A model generated the notes under the pieces. That model had not been told where the DNA came from and searched no databases. It saw only the letters and a program-made list of their open reading frames with translations. DNA of 42,288 nt from an uncultured Eubacteriales bacterium. Its GTDB lineage: Bacteria; Bacillota; Clostridia; Oscillospirales; Acutalibacteraceae. Below are positions 1 to 8,275 of the stretch, piece by piece (the first letter of the stretch is position 1; the number at the start of each line of letters is the position of its first letter). A program made the translations under genes and the position numbers. Location: assembly GCA_900316615.1 (NCBI GenBank), contig ONDU01000022.1:1-42288 (forward strand). The letters run 5' to 3'.

Positions 1-1
1 C

Positions 2-27
2 AAAAAGCACCGCCAAAAAGGCGGTGC
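2..27 (-). terminator. Intrinsic terminator of the rpsF-ssb-rpsR operon
   Basis: Perfect 8-bp stem (GCACCGCC at 7-14, GGCGGTGC at 20-27) with a five-base loop. On the minus strand it is followed by five T. It lies just after the rpsR stop and ends the operon. Confidence 0.9.
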
Positions 28-49
28 GGATAATGCGTTATACAGCAAA

Positions 50-301
50 TCAGTCGCTTGTGTAGGGAAGCAGTGCGATATGTCTTGCACGCTTGATAGC
101 AACTGTAAGCTCACGCTGATGATGAGCACATGTACCTGTTACTCTTCTGGGCAAAATCTTAGCTCTTTCGGACACATAGCGGCGAAGTCTTGCTATATCT
201 TTATAGTCAATAGTTTCAACCTTGTCCACGCAGAAAGCACAAACCTTTCTGCGACCCTTACGACCGCTGCGGCGGTTATCCTTTTCAGGTCTTTCAGCCA
301 T
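50..301 (-). CDS. rpsR: 30S ribosomal protein S18
   Basis: 83 aa, normal length for S18, with a basic N-terminus ([10 protein letters not shown]) and the family core '[23 protein letters not shown]' region at about residues 31-53. S18 binds the small-subunit platform as a partner of S6. It is the last gene of rpsF-ssb-rpsR, a conserved bacterial order, 62 nt after ssb and immediately before an intrinsic terminator. CAFC near residue 22 could be a metal-binding cysteine pair of the zinc-type S18, but no further pair is seen, so that is uncertain. Confidence 0.97.
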   Translation of the reverse strand: MAERPEKDNRRSGRKGRRKVCAFCVDKVETIDYKDIARLRRYVSERAKILPRRVTGTCAHHQRELTVAIKRARHIALLPYTSD

Positions 302-363
302 AACAAACTCTCCTTTATACGATATTATAGTCTACAGCAAAGCTGTGTTAATCAAAAAAATTA

Positions 364-873
364 TCAGAACGGCAGGTCATCATCTTCGGGAAGCTCCTCG
401 AAGTCCTCGGGAAGTCCACTGTTATACGCAGCAGTATTGCTGCCGGACATACCGCTGTTTCCGCCCATAGAGCCTGAACTCTGGCTGAAAGCAGGCGGTT
501 CCTGAGGCAGGGGAACACCGTAATTACCGTAGCTGCCTGAGGAAGATTTTTCTCTTCTGTCGCCGGTAAAGAATATACCGTCAGCAACAACCTCGGTAAC
601 GGAGCGGTTATTTCCGTCCCTGTCCTGGTATGTTCTGCTCTGAATGGACCCCTCCAGTGCGATTAACTGACCCTTGGCAAAATACTTGCAAAGAAACTCT
701 GCACTCTGTCTCCATGCCACAACATTTATGAAGTCCGTCTGACGCTCCGTACCCTGCTTAACATAATTACGGTCTACCGCAACGCAGAAGCTGCAAACGG
801 AAATGCCCGTACCTGTAGTTTTAAGCTCAGGCTCGGCAACCAGACGACCCATAAGAACAACTCTATTCAACAA
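364..873 (-). CDS. ssb: Single-stranded DNA-binding protein
   Basis: 169 aa. The N-terminal OB fold (about residues 1-105) starts MLNRVVLMGRL and carries FINVVAWR, both typical of bacterial SSB. A Gly/Ser/Pro-rich flexible linker follows, then the acidic tail ending EDDDLPF, which is the conserved C-terminal hook that recruits repair and replication partners. The start is a TTG at 873, chosen because it gives the standard N-terminus; an adjacent in-frame TTG at 870 is an alternative. It lies between rpsF and rpsR as in most Firmicutes, so SSB is co-expressed with two ribosomal proteins. Confidence 0.96.
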   Translation of the reverse strand: MLNRVVLMGRLVAEPELKTTGTGISVCSFCVAVDRNYVKQGTERQTDFINVVAWRQSAEFLCKYFAKGQLIALEGSIQSRTYQDRDGNNRSVTEVVADGIFFTGDRREKSSSGSYGNYGVPLPQEPPAFSQSSGSMGGNSGMSGSNTAAYNSGLPEDFEELPEDDDLPF

Positions 874-951
874 AAAGAATCATCTCTCTTTACGAACAAA
901 CTATTACTTATTCAATACTTATTCAAACTAAAAAATTCTCTGCATACGGGA

Positions 952-1251
952 TTACTTATCAGCCTTTTTGACGATAAGTGTTCTGAGTACGCCGTCTGCT
1001 ATTTTGTAGCGTCTGTCGAGCTCAGCAGGGAACTCTGCCGTACAGCTGAAGTTGAACAGAACATAGTAGCCCTCAGACTCCTTGTTTATCTGATAAGCAA
1101 GTCTGCGTTTACCCCATTCGTCAACACTTTCCAGCTCTGCGTGTCTTGAAATGATACCCTTGAACTTTTCGATAACTGACTGAATACCGTCGTCACCAAG
1201 CTTGAGTGAAATAACCATTACAGACTCGTAAGCACTTTTGATTTCTGACAT
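952..1251 (-). CDS. rpsF: 30S ribosomal protein S6
   Basis: 99 aa from the ATG at 1251. That start follows a near-perfect TAAGGAGGT (1260-1268) with 8-nt spacing; a longer reading frame from 1275 would run through this ribosome site and is rejected. The sequence has the S6 ferredoxin-like pattern, with WGKRRLAYQINKESEGYYV (about residues 49-67) as the signature region. S6 pairs with S18 on the 30S platform. First gene of the rpsF-ssb-rpsR operon, with a strong promoter upstream. Confidence 0.96.
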   Translation of the reverse strand: MSEIKSAYESVMVISLKLGDDGIQSVIEKFKGIISRHAELESVDEWGKRRLAYQINKESEGYYVLFNFSCTAEFPAELDRRYKIADGVLRTLIVKKADK

Positions 1252-1279
1252 TGTATTGCACCTCCTTATGGACATCTGA

Positions 1280-1295
1280 CCCTGACATAACAGGG
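1280..1295 (-). promoter_or_regulatory. Hairpin in the rpsF leader
   Basis: A 5-bp hairpin (CCCTG/CAGGG, six-base loop) sits between the rpsF promoter and its ribosome site. Many bacteria autoregulate rpsF through an S6:S18-binding leader RNA. I could not match the full conserved motif here, so this is only a candidate. Confidence 0.3.
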
Positions 1296-1332
1296 CAAGG
1301 ATTTAATTACGCACAACAAGCGTAACGCTACT

Positions 1333-1361
1333 ATTTTATCAGCATATTCAGCCATTGTCAA
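1333..1361 (-). promoter_or_regulatory. Promoter of rpsF-ssb-rpsR
   Basis: On the minus strand, TTGACA (1356-1361), a 17-bp spacer and TAAAAT (1333-1338): a near-consensus sigma-A promoter. Transcription would start about 75 nt before the rpsF start codon. Confidence 0.9.
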
Positions 1362-1463
1362 GCATTTGAAATATTAAAAAAAAATATTTTAATAATAAAT
1401 TTATACCTAATGCAGGGCGTACTGAATTTTTAATAAAACAGTTAAAAATTCGGTGATTAAGTA

Positions 1464-1492
1464 TTGAAAAATGTGGCAATTTATTATAAAAT
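1464..1492 (+). promoter_or_regulatory. Promoter of the pgk glycolytic operon
   Basis: TTGAAA (1464-1469), a 17-bp spacer and TAAAAT (1487-1492). It is divergent from the rpsF promoter and leaves a leader of about 110 nt before pgk. No riboswitch was recognised in the leader. Confidence 0.8.
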
Positions 1493-1608
1493 ATAGTGTG
1501 TATAAGGTGCTTTCGCAAAGCCTTGCAGAAAGACTTTAAGCTAATAGAGTGCCGTATTTATACAAAAACGGTACAATCTGAAATAATTACTGAAAGGATG
1601 TTTTTTTA

Positions 1609-2823
1609 ATGGGATTCTTAGACAAGGTTACAGTAGATGACATCAATGTAAAAGGCAAAAGAGTTCTGGTTCGCTGTGATTTCAACGTACCGCTCAAGGA
1701 GGGCGTTATCACAAATGACAACAGAATTACAGCAGCTCTTCCTACAATCAAGAAGCTGCTTGACGACGGCGGAAAGGTTATTCTTTGTTCACACCTCGGC
1801 AAGCCTAAGAACGGTGCAGAAGAAAAATTCTCACTTGCTCCCGTAGCAGTAAGACTTGGTGAGCTTCTCGGCAAGGAAGTTGTTTTCGCAAATGACGATG
1901 AGGTAGTAGGCGAGAATGCTAAAAAGGCTGTCGCAGCTATGAATGACGGAGATGTTGTACTTCTCCAGAATACACGCTTCCGCAAGGAAGAAACAAAGAA
2001 TATCGAAACCTTCAGCAAGGACTTGGCTTCACTTGCAGATGTATTTGTAATGGACGCATTCGGTTCTGCACACAGAGCACACTGCTCAACAGTAGGTGTT
2101 ACCGATTACGTTAAGGAAACAGCAGTAGGCTATCTTATGCAGAAAGAGATTAACTATCTCGGAAATGCAGTAGAGCAGCCCGTAAGACCTTTCGTTGCAA
2201 TTCTGGGCGGTGCAAAGGTTGCAGATAAGCTCAACGTTATATCAAACCTTCTCGAAAAGTGCGATACACTTATCATAGGCGGCGGTATGGCTTATACATT
2301 CCTCAAGGCACAGGGCTTAGAGGTTGGAAAGTCACTCGTTGACGACAGCAAAATCGACTACTGCAAGGAAATGATTGAAAAGGCAGAGAAGCTCGGCAAG
2401 AAGCTTCTTCTTCCCGTTGATACCACAGTAGCAGATTCATTCCCCAACCCCATAGACGCTCCTATAGCTGTTGAGGTTGTATCCGCTGACGCAATCCCCG
2501 CCGACAAGGAGGGTCTTGACATCGGAACAAAAACTCAGGAGCTGTTTGCAGAGGCTGTCAAGTCAGCTAAAACCGTTGTATGGAACGGACCTATGGGCGT
2601 ATTTGAAAACCCGACGCTTGCAGCAGGTACTATAGCTGTAGCAAAGGCTCTTGCAGAAACAGACGCTACAACAATAATCGGCGGCGGCGACTCCGCAGCA
2701 GCAGTAATTCAGCTCGGCTTTGCAGACAAGATGAGCCATATCTCAACAGGCGGCGGTGCATCGCTCGAATATCTGGAGGGCAAGGTTCTTCCCGGTATCG
2801 CAGCTATCGCAGACAAGAAGTAA
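1609..2823 (+). CDS. pgk: Phosphoglycerate kinase
   Basis: 404 aa, normal for bacterial PGK. Transfers phosphate from 1,3-bisphosphoglycerate to ADP in the cytosol. Visible motifs: RCDFNVPL (about residues 22-29, substrate binding), SHLGKPK near 64, and the nucleotide-site GGGDSAAA near 357. The start ATG has GAAAGGA upstream. It leads a plus-strand glycolytic operon with tpiA, pyrE and gpmI; GAPDH and enolase are not in the window. A family-B structured repeat separates it from tpiA. Confidence 0.98.
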   Translation: MGFLDKVTVDDINVKGKRVLVRCDFNVPLKEGVITNDNRITAALPTIKKLLDDGGKVILCSHLGKPKNGAEEKFSLAPVAVRLGELLGKEVVFANDDEVVGENAKKAVAAMNDGDVVLLQNTRFRKEETKNIETFSKDLASLADVFVMDAFGSAHRAHCSTVGVTDYVKETAVGYLMQKEINYLGNAVEQPVRPFVAILGGAKVADKLNVISNLLEKCDTLIIGGGMAYTFLKAQGLEVGKSLVDDSKIDYCKEMIEKAEKLGKKLLLPVDTTVADSFPNPIDAPIAVEVVSADAIPADKEGLDIGTKTQELFAEAVKSAKTVVWNGPMGVFENPTLAAGTIAVAKALAETDATTIIGGGDSAAAVIQLGFADKMSHISTGGGASLEYLEGKVLPGIAAIADKK

Positions 2824-2899
2824 TAAGCTAAAAATTCAAGGGTAGGGCGGAGCTTTCCGCCCTTATGCTTAATATAGCTTTTATGGCTATGCCCGCAAA

Positions 2900-3020
2900 G
2901 CTCAGGTCTTGCAGTGCGGCGATTGCAGCGGCACGCAGACCAAAGGTCTGCGTCAGCCGTGCGGGTCTTGCCCGCACTACCGAAAAAGACAGTATGTCTT
3001 TTTCGGCTGCAATCGCCGCA
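2900..3020 (+). repeat. Family-B cruciform repeat, copy 1 (pgk/tpiA intergenic)
   Basis: A 15-bp perfect closing stem (2915-2929 with 3006-3020) encloses three hairpins. Arm 1 is 2934-2941/2945-2952, extended by GGC/GCC at 2930-2932/2956-2958. Arm 2 is 2959-2965/2971-2977. Arm 3 is 2981-2991/2995-3005, 11 bp perfect. Together they form a four-way junction with only three unpaired linker bases. The closing stem contains the core GCGATTGC/GCAATCGC shared with copies 2 and 3, and GCTCAG (2900-2905) precedes it as in the other copies. It lies inside an operon between co-directional genes. Confidence 0.85.
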
Positions 3021-3085
3021 GCCGTGGGTTATGAGCAAACCCGAATAATAAGGAATAACAAAGCAAATCGGAAAGGACGTTTTTT

Positions 3086-3853
3086 ATGAATAAGCAGTTA
3101 AGAAAAGCAGTTATAGCAGGCAACTGGAAAATGAACAAGACACCCTCACAGGCAAAGGCACTTCTTGAGGAAATAGCACCTCTGGTAAAGGACGCAGACT
3201 GTGAAGTAATCGCTTGCGTACCTTACGTTGACCTCTGCACAGCTATAGAAGCCGTAAAGGGAACAAACATTAAAATAGGAGCAGAAAACTGTCACTGGGC
3301 AGAAAGCGGAGCTTTCACAGGAGAAATTTCCACAGGAATGCTTACAGAGCTTGGAGTTGAGTACGTTGTACTCGGACACAGCGAGAGAAGACAGTATTTT
3401 GGCGAAACAGACGAAACGGTAAACAAGAGAACAAAGGCAGCACTTGCAGCAGGCTTGAAGCCTATCGTATGCGTAGGCGAGCTTCTGTGGGAGCGTGAGT
3501 GTGGCATTACCGAAGAAGTAGTAGCAAGACAGATTAAGCTTGACTTATTCGATGTATCGGCAGAGGACGTAAAAAAGACAATCATAGCTTACGAGCCTGT
3601 ATGGGCTATCGGAACAGGCAAGACCGCAACGGCAGAGCAGGCCGAGGAGGTTTGTGCATTTATCCGTGCAACACTTGCAAAGCTTTACGGACAGGAAACA
3701 GCAGATGCAGTAACAATCCAGTACGGCGGCTCTATGAACGAGAAGAACTGTGATGAGCTTGTAGCAAAGGAAAACGTAGACGGCGGTCTTATAGGCGGAG
3801 CATCTCTTGTAGCAGAGAAATTCGCAGCTATCGTAAAGGCAGCAAGCAAATAA
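3086..3853 (+). CDS. tpiA: Triosephosphate isomerase
   Basis: 255 aa TIM barrel interconverting dihydroxyacetone phosphate and glyceraldehyde 3-phosphate. Catalytic residues are visible: Lys15 in GNWKMN, His98 in VLGHSERR and Glu170 in AYEPVWAIGTGKTA, with the phosphate-binding YGGSMNE near the C-terminus. Ribosome site GAAAGGACG before the ATG. Second gene of the operon, 19 nt before pyrE. Nothing unusual in the protein. Confidence 0.98.
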   Translation: MNKQLRKAVIAGNWKMNKTPSQAKALLEEIAPLVKDADCEVIACVPYVDLCTAIEAVKGTNIKIGAENCHWAESGAFTGEISTGMLTELGVEYVVLGHSERRQYFGETDETVNKRTKAALAAGLKPIVCVGELLWERECGITEEVVARQIKLDLFDVSAEDVKKTIIAYEPVWAIGTGKTATAEQAEEVCAFIRATLAKLYGQETADAVTIQYGGSMNEKNCDELVAKENVDGGLIGGASLVAEKFAAIVKAASK

Positions 3854-3872
3854 TTTTATGGAGTGATATATA

Positions 3873-4400
3873 ATGACGAAATCAGAGGTTGCTAAAAAGA
3901 TATATGAGCTTTCGCACATTACAGGTGAATTTCTGCTCAGGTCAGGTCAGATTTCAAACGAATACTTTGACAAATATCTTTTTGAAGCAAATCCTATAGT
4001 TCTTGCAGAAATAGCAAAGATAATGTCGGAGCTTATTCCCGAGGGAACAGAAGTTCTGGCAGGACTTGAAATGGGAGGAATACCCGTAGTTACGGCAATT
4101 TCTGCAAACACAGGTATGCCTGCAGCATTTGTCAGAAAAAAAGCAAAGGAATACGGTACCTGTAAGCTTGCCGAGGGTGCGGACGTAAAAGGAAAGCACG
4201 TTCTCATAATAGAAGATGTCGTTACGACAGGCGGAGCTATCATAAAGGGAGCTAACGAGCTGAGAGAAAAGGGAGCAATAATCGACTCTGTATTGTGTGT
4301 AATACAGAGAGCCGAAAAAGCAACCGATATTCTTGCAGCGGAGGGTCTGAAGCTCATTCCTGCATTTACAATGGAATACATCAAGGAACAGGCAGAATAA
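3873..4400 (+). CDS. pyrE: Orotate phosphoribosyltransferase
   Basis: 175 aa type I phosphoribosyltransferase. The PRPP-binding motif VLIIEDVVTTGGAI spans about residues 110-123, and the N-terminal SGQISNEYFDKY region fits the orotate PRTase family. It would make orotidine 5'-phosphate from orotate and PRPP in pyrimidine synthesis. Ribosome site GGAGTG. It sits between tpiA and gpmI with short gaps (19 and 28 nt), so it appears co-transcribed with glycolysis and not with other pyr genes. The family is certain; orotate specificity is inferred from overall similarity. Confidence 0.9.
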   Translation: MTKSEVAKKIYELSHITGEFLLRSGQISNEYFDKYLFEANPIVLAEIAKIMSELIPEGTEVLAGLEMGGIPVVTAISANTGMPAAFVRKKAKEYGTCKLAEGADVKGKHVLIIEDVVTTGGAIIKGANELREKGAIIDSVLCVIQRAEKATDILAAEGLKLIPAFTMEYIKEQAE

Positions 4401-4428
4401 TAAAACTGATGAAAGGCGGTCTGAAAAA

Positions 4429-5957
4429 ATGAAAAAACCTGCGGTTTTAATTATTATGGACGGTTACGGCATAGCCCCCAAATCAGAGGGAAATGCAGTA
4501 ACCACGGCAGACAAGCCCAATCTTGATAAAATATTTTCCGAAAATCCCTATACAACCATAGGAGCATCGGGTATGGCGGTAGGTCTGCCCGACGGTCAGA
4601 TGGGCAACAGCGAGGTTGGTCATACCAATATGGGAGCAGGAAGAATTGTTTATCAGGACTTGACAAGAATAACAAAGTCCATACAGGACGGAGATTTTTA
4701 CGAAAACGAAGTTCTTCTGGACGCTATGGAAAACGTAAAGAAAAACAATTCGGCACTTCACATTATGGGCTTGCTTTCTGACGGAGGAGTACACAGCTTC
4801 AACGGTCACTTATACGCTCTTCTTGAGCTTGCCAAAAAGCAGAACGTTGAAAAAGTGTTTATGCACGCTTTTATGGACGGCCGTGACGTACCGCCCTCAA
4901 GCGGAAAGGATTTTATCTCAGCTTGTCTTGATAAAATGAAAGAAATCGGCGTAGGAAAAATCGCTACCGTAGAGGGCAGATACTATGCTATGGACAGAGA
5001 TACAAACTGGGACAGAGTAGAAAAAGCATATTCGGCTATGGTTTACGGTGAGGGCAATCACTCGTGCTGTGCAGTAAAGGCTATGGAGGATTCATATGCA
5101 GACGGTGTAACCGACGAATTTGTTGTGCCTGTTGTCATAGACGGTGCAGAGCCTGTAAAAGCAGGCGACTCCATCATATTCATAAACTTCCGTCCCGACA
5201 GGGCGAGAGAAATTACAAGAACGTTTGTTGACCCCGATTTCAAGGGCTTTGAAAGAAGAAACGGAATGTTCCCCGTAAAGTTTGTTTGTATGACAGAGTA
5301 TGACGCAACTATGCCTAATGTAGAAATCGCCTTCAAATCTCAGGAGCTGAACAATACTTTCGGTGAATACCTTGCATCTCTGGGAAAAACTCAGCTCAGA
5401 ATAGCCGAAACGGAAAAGTATGCTCACGTAACTTTCTTCTTCAACGGCGGTATAGAAGAGCCGTATGAGGGAGAGGACAGAGTGCTTGTTGCTTCACCGA
5501 AGGTAGCAACCTATGACCTCCAGCCTGAAATGAGTGCCCCCGAGGTATGCGAAAAGGTTGTGTTGTAGACAGAATTAAGAGCGGAAAATATGACGCTGTT
5601 ATCCTCAACTTTGCAAACTGCGATATGGTAGGTCATACAGGAGTGTTTGACGCAGCAGTAAAGGCAGTTGAAACAGTAGATACCTGTGTCGGCAAGGTAG
5701 TTGAGGCAGTAAAGGAAATGGGCGGAATAACCGTTATAACGGCAGACCACGGCAATGCCGACAAGATGATTAATGAGGAGGACGGAAGTCCGTTTACAGC
5801 ACATACAACAAATCTTGTACCTCTTTGCGTTGTAGGCTATGACTGCAAGCTCAGAGAAGAGGGCGGAAAGCTTTCGGATATAGTTCCCACAATGCTTGAA
5901 ATGATGAATATACCTCAGCCCAAGGAAATGACGGGAGTAAGTCTTATAGTAAAATAA
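4429..5957 (+). pseudogene. gpmI: 2,3-bisphosphoglycerate-independent phosphoglycerate mutase, frameshifted
   Basis: Two reading frames together encode one iPGM. The first (4429-5568, 379 aa) has the N-terminal metal site (MDGYG, Asp11) and the catalytic Ser61 in GNSEVGHTN. The second (to 5957) continues from [10 protein letters not shown] and holds the remaining metal ligands: [15 protein letters not shown] and TAHTTN. The break is a tandem repeat GTTGT-GTTGT at 5557-5561/5562-5566, which brings a TAG in frame at 5566-5568. Removing one GTTGT restores [10 protein letters not shown] and a 507-aa protein, the usual family length. As read, the truncated product lacks half the metal ligands and should be inactive. 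Alternatives: assembly error, reversible slippage, or another mutase elsewhere in the genome. Confidence 0.9.
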
Positions 5958-5980
5958 TCCTCAAGCTCTGACAGGGAAAA

Positions 5981-6254
5981 CCATAAAGTTTAGGTCAAGC
6001 CTTTTCAAAGGCTTGCGGGTCGAGGGCAGAGCCCTCGTCAGGATTTTAAAGGGCGAAGCCCTTTAACGGAAATTACAAAAAGAGCCCTGATACCGCAAAG
6101 CGGTATCAGGGCAGATTATTTTTCAAAATGCCTTGCAAAAGGCATTTTGCTTTTATTATATAGAGTTAAAGGGCTTTGCCCTTTAAAATCCCACCAAAGG
6201 CTCTGCCTTTGGAAACCGTGAACTTTTGAAAAAGTTCAATCAAAACTTTTATGG
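5981..6254. repeat. Family-A hairpin-chain element, full copy 1
   Basis: Eight hairpins in about 274 bp between the convergent gpmI and DUF4373 genes. Stems: 5996-6004/6007-6015, 6021-6027/6031-6037, 6046-6054/6058-6066, 6084-6096/6100-6112 (13 bp), 6125-6132/6141-6148, 6166-6174/6178-6186, 6194-6201/6205-6212 and 6220-6227/6230-6237. The first three and last three form inverted, homologous half-units. The ends are CCATAAA and TTTATGG. The copy at 24220-24483 is the same element in reverse orientation. Confidence 0.85.
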
Positions 6255-6268
6255 TGTCTTAGTCTGAC

Positions 6269-7084
6269 TTATTCAAAAATATCATACTCTTTAAAAGCAC
6301 TTATATCGTATGATACATTACTTTTTTTCTTTTCGGCTTCTTCTTTTTCAGAGACAGCCTTTTTGTTGTCATTAGACAGCCACATTTCTATGTAATTTTC
6401 CATTGTATCAGATGTTCTCTGACTTTCGGGGTGAGCTTTCAGAAAATCAAACATCTTTCTCAATGCCTGCATTACATCAACAGACTTATAAATATGACGA
6501 AGTTGTTCAAGCTGTTCCTTAGTCACAGCATAAGCTCCGTTTCTGCACGGAAGCCTTATGATATGCTCAGATGACTTTCTTTTCTCTTCTTTACTTTTCT
6601 TTACTTTACTTTCCTTTACTTTACTTTGCGGGTTAATGACGGAATTTACTGAGTTAATGTTTCCGTTAACTGAGTTAATGCAAACATAATCAGGCAAAAG
6701 GGTACAGCTTACCAAGAGGTATTCCTTGAAAAGAAAAATCCTTTTTCTTTTCGCAGTGGCTTCGATATATGTTTCCTGAATATCCCTTGAGGTCAATATA
6801 CCGTATTTTGAATATAAGCCGCTGTCAAAAATACCCCGTCTTAAAGCTGACTTCAATATTTCCGATACGGTGTTGATACCAACTCTGTTTCTGTGAGAAA
6901 ACATCAACGCAGCATCTTTTGTCCATTCGCAGAAATAGCCCTTTTCAGAATATATTTTTTCATAGAGCCTGTAAATAACCGTATATCCCGAAGCTCCGAA
7001 CTCTGCCTGTATAAGGTCGATATTCTGTTCCGGTATACAGCCGTGCGGAAAGTAGTCCAGACCTGCTTTCAACGGTCTTGCCAT
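6269..7084 (-). CDS. DUF4373 (Lin1244/Lin1753-type) phage replication-like protein
   Basis: 271 aa from the ATG at 7084, which follows AAGGAAGTGG; an in-frame start at 7165 lacks a ribosome site. The N-terminal MARPLKAGLDYFPHGC and following region (about residues 1-135) match the Lin1244/Lin1753 (DUF4373) domain of phage and plasmid replication-initiator-like proteins, a winged-helix type. A Lys/Glu-rich linker (about 170-185) and a helical C-terminal part with WLSNDNKK follow, as in DnaD-like proteins. No integrase, structural phage gene or plasmid gene lies nearby. The gene is bracketed by family-A repeats (5981-6254 and 7198-7284). A DNA-binding role is inferred. Confidence 0.7.
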   Translation of the reverse strand: MARPLKAGLDYFPHGCIPEQNIDLIQAEFGASGYTVIYRLYEKIYSEKGYFCEWTKDAALMFSHRNRVGINTVSEILKSALRRGIFDSGLYSKYGILTSRDIQETYIEATAKRKRIFLFKEYLLVSCTLLPDYVCINSVNGNINSVNSVINPQSKVKESKVKKSKEEKRKSSEHIIRLPCRNGAYAVTKEQLEQLRHIYKSVDVMQALRKMFDFLKAHPESQRTSDTMENYIEMWLSNDNKKAVSEKEEAEKKKSNVSYDISAFKEYDIFE

Positions 7085-7197
7085 TAAACCACTTCCTTGA
7101 TTTTTTGAGATTAACTCTCTTAATAAATAGCCGTTAAGACCTTGAAATTGTCCGCTACTGTACAACGTTGCCTATATTTCAGCCATAATTTTTTTGT

Positions 7198-7284
7198 TGT
7201 TAAAGGACTTTGCCCTTTAAAATCCCACCAAAGGCTCTGCCTTTGGAAACCGTAAGCCTTTGAAAAGGCTTGACCTGAACTTAT
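7198..7284. repeat. Family-A half-unit, copy 2
   Basis: One three-hairpin half-unit in the inverted orientation: TTAAAGG..CCTTTAA, CCAAAGGC-TCT-GCCTTTGG and AAGCCTTTGAAAAGGCTT. It matches the right half of copy 1 except that its last hairpin has the sequence used in the left half. It lies just upstream of the DUF4373 gene. Confidence 0.8.
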
Positions 7285-7395
7285 GTTTTTTTATCCGAAT
7301 TATGTGGGATTAAATTCACGTTATGGTATTATTGCACAAAAATTATAAAGTTGTTTTATATAAAATGGCTTAACATCTGAAACTGAAATAATGTA

Positions 7396-7424
7396 TTGAC
7401 AAATGGTGTATCAGTGATTATACT
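7396..7424 (+). promoter_or_regulatory. Promoter of the secreted-protein gene
   Basis: TTGACA (7396-7401), a 17-bp spacer and TATACT (7419-7424). The start site would be about 70 nt before the ATG at 7504. Confidence 0.85.
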
Positions 7425-7432
7425 ATAGACAC

Positions 7433-7460
7433 AAGGTTAACAACAAAACAGGTTAACCTG
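7433..7460 (+). promoter_or_regulatory. Possible operator: GGTTAAC repeat and palindrome
   Basis: AAGGTTAACA (7433-7442) and the perfect 12-bp palindrome CAGGTTAACCTG (7449-7460) overlap or immediately follow the expected transcription start. Repeated GGTTAAC half-sites there suggest a repressor site. The regulator is not known. Confidence 0.5.
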
Positions 7461-7503
7461 ATAATAACAGCATAAAAAGAGTGCTGAAGAAGGAGAAATT
7501 ATA

Positions 7504-8037
7504 ATGAAGAATTTTGGAAAAGGTATTGTATCAAAGAAAATCGTTTCAATCGCTCTTGCAGCAATCACAGTAACATCAGCAGGTGCAGCTATGACAGCTA
7601 TATCAGCAGGTGCTGAGGAAACAGCAGCTTGTATGTCACAGTACGCTTACAGAGAAAATCACAACAGCGTAGACTGTATGCACAGATATAAGGAAAACGG
7701 TTCTGCGGTATTTGTAATAAAGACAGAAAAGAAAGTACACAGCGAAGCTCACGTTGATGTTCTTATGAAGTCAGGTGATGAAGTAAAGACATCACAGATA
7801 AAGCTTGAGGCAAACGGCGGCTGCTGCACAGACGAAGGTATATTTGAGTATTATGAAAGCTCTGACGAGAAGTTCGACTACTTTAAGGTTATCGTAGATT
7901 ACAATGATTATTACGGAAACAGCTATGATGCAGTAGGCGTTAAGGTTTACTTCTCACAGTATGCTGACAGGCAGATGGCAACTGATACAGCTATCGGCAG
8001 TATGACAGAGGGTAACGGTTACTGGCTCGGCAAGTAA
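7504..8037 (+). CDS. Small secreted protein of unknown function
   Basis: 177 aa. The basic N-terminus and the hydrophobic segment at about residues 11-33 (VSIALAAITVTSAGAAMTA), ending near SAGAEE, form a Sec signal peptide; cleavage near ISAGA is likely. The mature part of about 140 aa is polar, has four or five cysteines (C43, C58, and CC in GGCCTDEG) that could form disulfides, and ends NGYWLGK. I recognise no family. It is a single gene with its own strong promoter, an operator-like palindrome, an AGAAGGAG ribosome site and a following terminator, so it is a regulated monocistronic unit. Confidence 0.75.
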   Translation: MKNFGKGIVSKKIVSIALAAITVTSAGAAMTAISAGAEETAACMSQYAYRENHNSVDCMHRYKENGSAVFVIKTEKKVHSEAHVDVLMKSGDEVKTSQIKLEANGGCCTDEGIFEYYESSDEKFDYFKVIVDYNDYYGNSYDAVGVKVYFSQYADRQMATDTAIGSMTEGNGYWLGK

Positions 8038-8065
8038 TTACTTTCAATACGCTGACAATATAATC

Positions 8066-8115
8066 GGGGGGCGGTTCAGAACACAAAATTCTGTGACTGC
8101 CCCCAGCCGCTTTTT
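8066..8115 (+). terminator. Terminator after the secreted-protein gene
   Basis: GGGGGC...GCCCCC hairpin with a partly paired inner stem, followed by CTTTTT, about 30 nt after the stop. Confidence 0.65.
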
Positions 8116-8204
8116 ATAACTTCATAGTTGCTTTTGATTTTTCTTTTACCATTATAAGCGTGTTTCAGCTCCTTACCGCCGGGACAATTAAATGGTACTG
8201 TAAA

Positions 8205-8275
8205 AACACTGACCGGGTATCCCTTTCGGGCTGCCCGTTTTTTCTTTTGAGCTGTATTAATGATGCAGCCCCGTT
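8205..8275 (+). promoter_or_regulatory. Hairpins upstream of the D,D-carboxypeptidase gene
   Basis: A hairpin of CGGG..CCC/GGG..CCCG with an internal mismatch (about 8213-8237), then a run of T (TTTTTTCTTTT), then a small GCTGTAT/ATGCAGC hairpin (about 8251-8269). The first is terminator-like but lies 120 nt before a gene on the same strand. It could be an attenuator or a second terminator for the gene behind. No riboswitch class was recognised. Confidence 0.4.

Noticed and set aside
80..505. 141-aa plus-strand open frame over rpsR and ssb
   Set aside because: Antisense to two clear conserved genes, no ribosome site and no family similarity.
2840..3060. 74-aa and 109-aa frames between pgk and tpiA
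   Set aside because: They run through the inverted arms of the family-B repeat and show no gene-like composition.
5550..5570. Programmed frameshift in gpmI
   Set aside because: No slippery heptamer or downstream stimulator is evident, and an exact 5-bp tandem duplication explains the shift fully.
5981..6254. CRISPR array
   Set aside because: The repeated short hairpins are not a constant repeat with unique spacers; they form inverted half-units.
6269..7084. Prophage
   Set aside because: Only one phage-type gene; the neighbours are housekeeping or unknown genes and no structural, lysis or integrase genes are present.
7085..7165. Longer start for the DUF4373 gene
   Set aside because: The family N-terminus MARPLK begins at 7084 with a good ribosome site; the upstream part is unlike the family.
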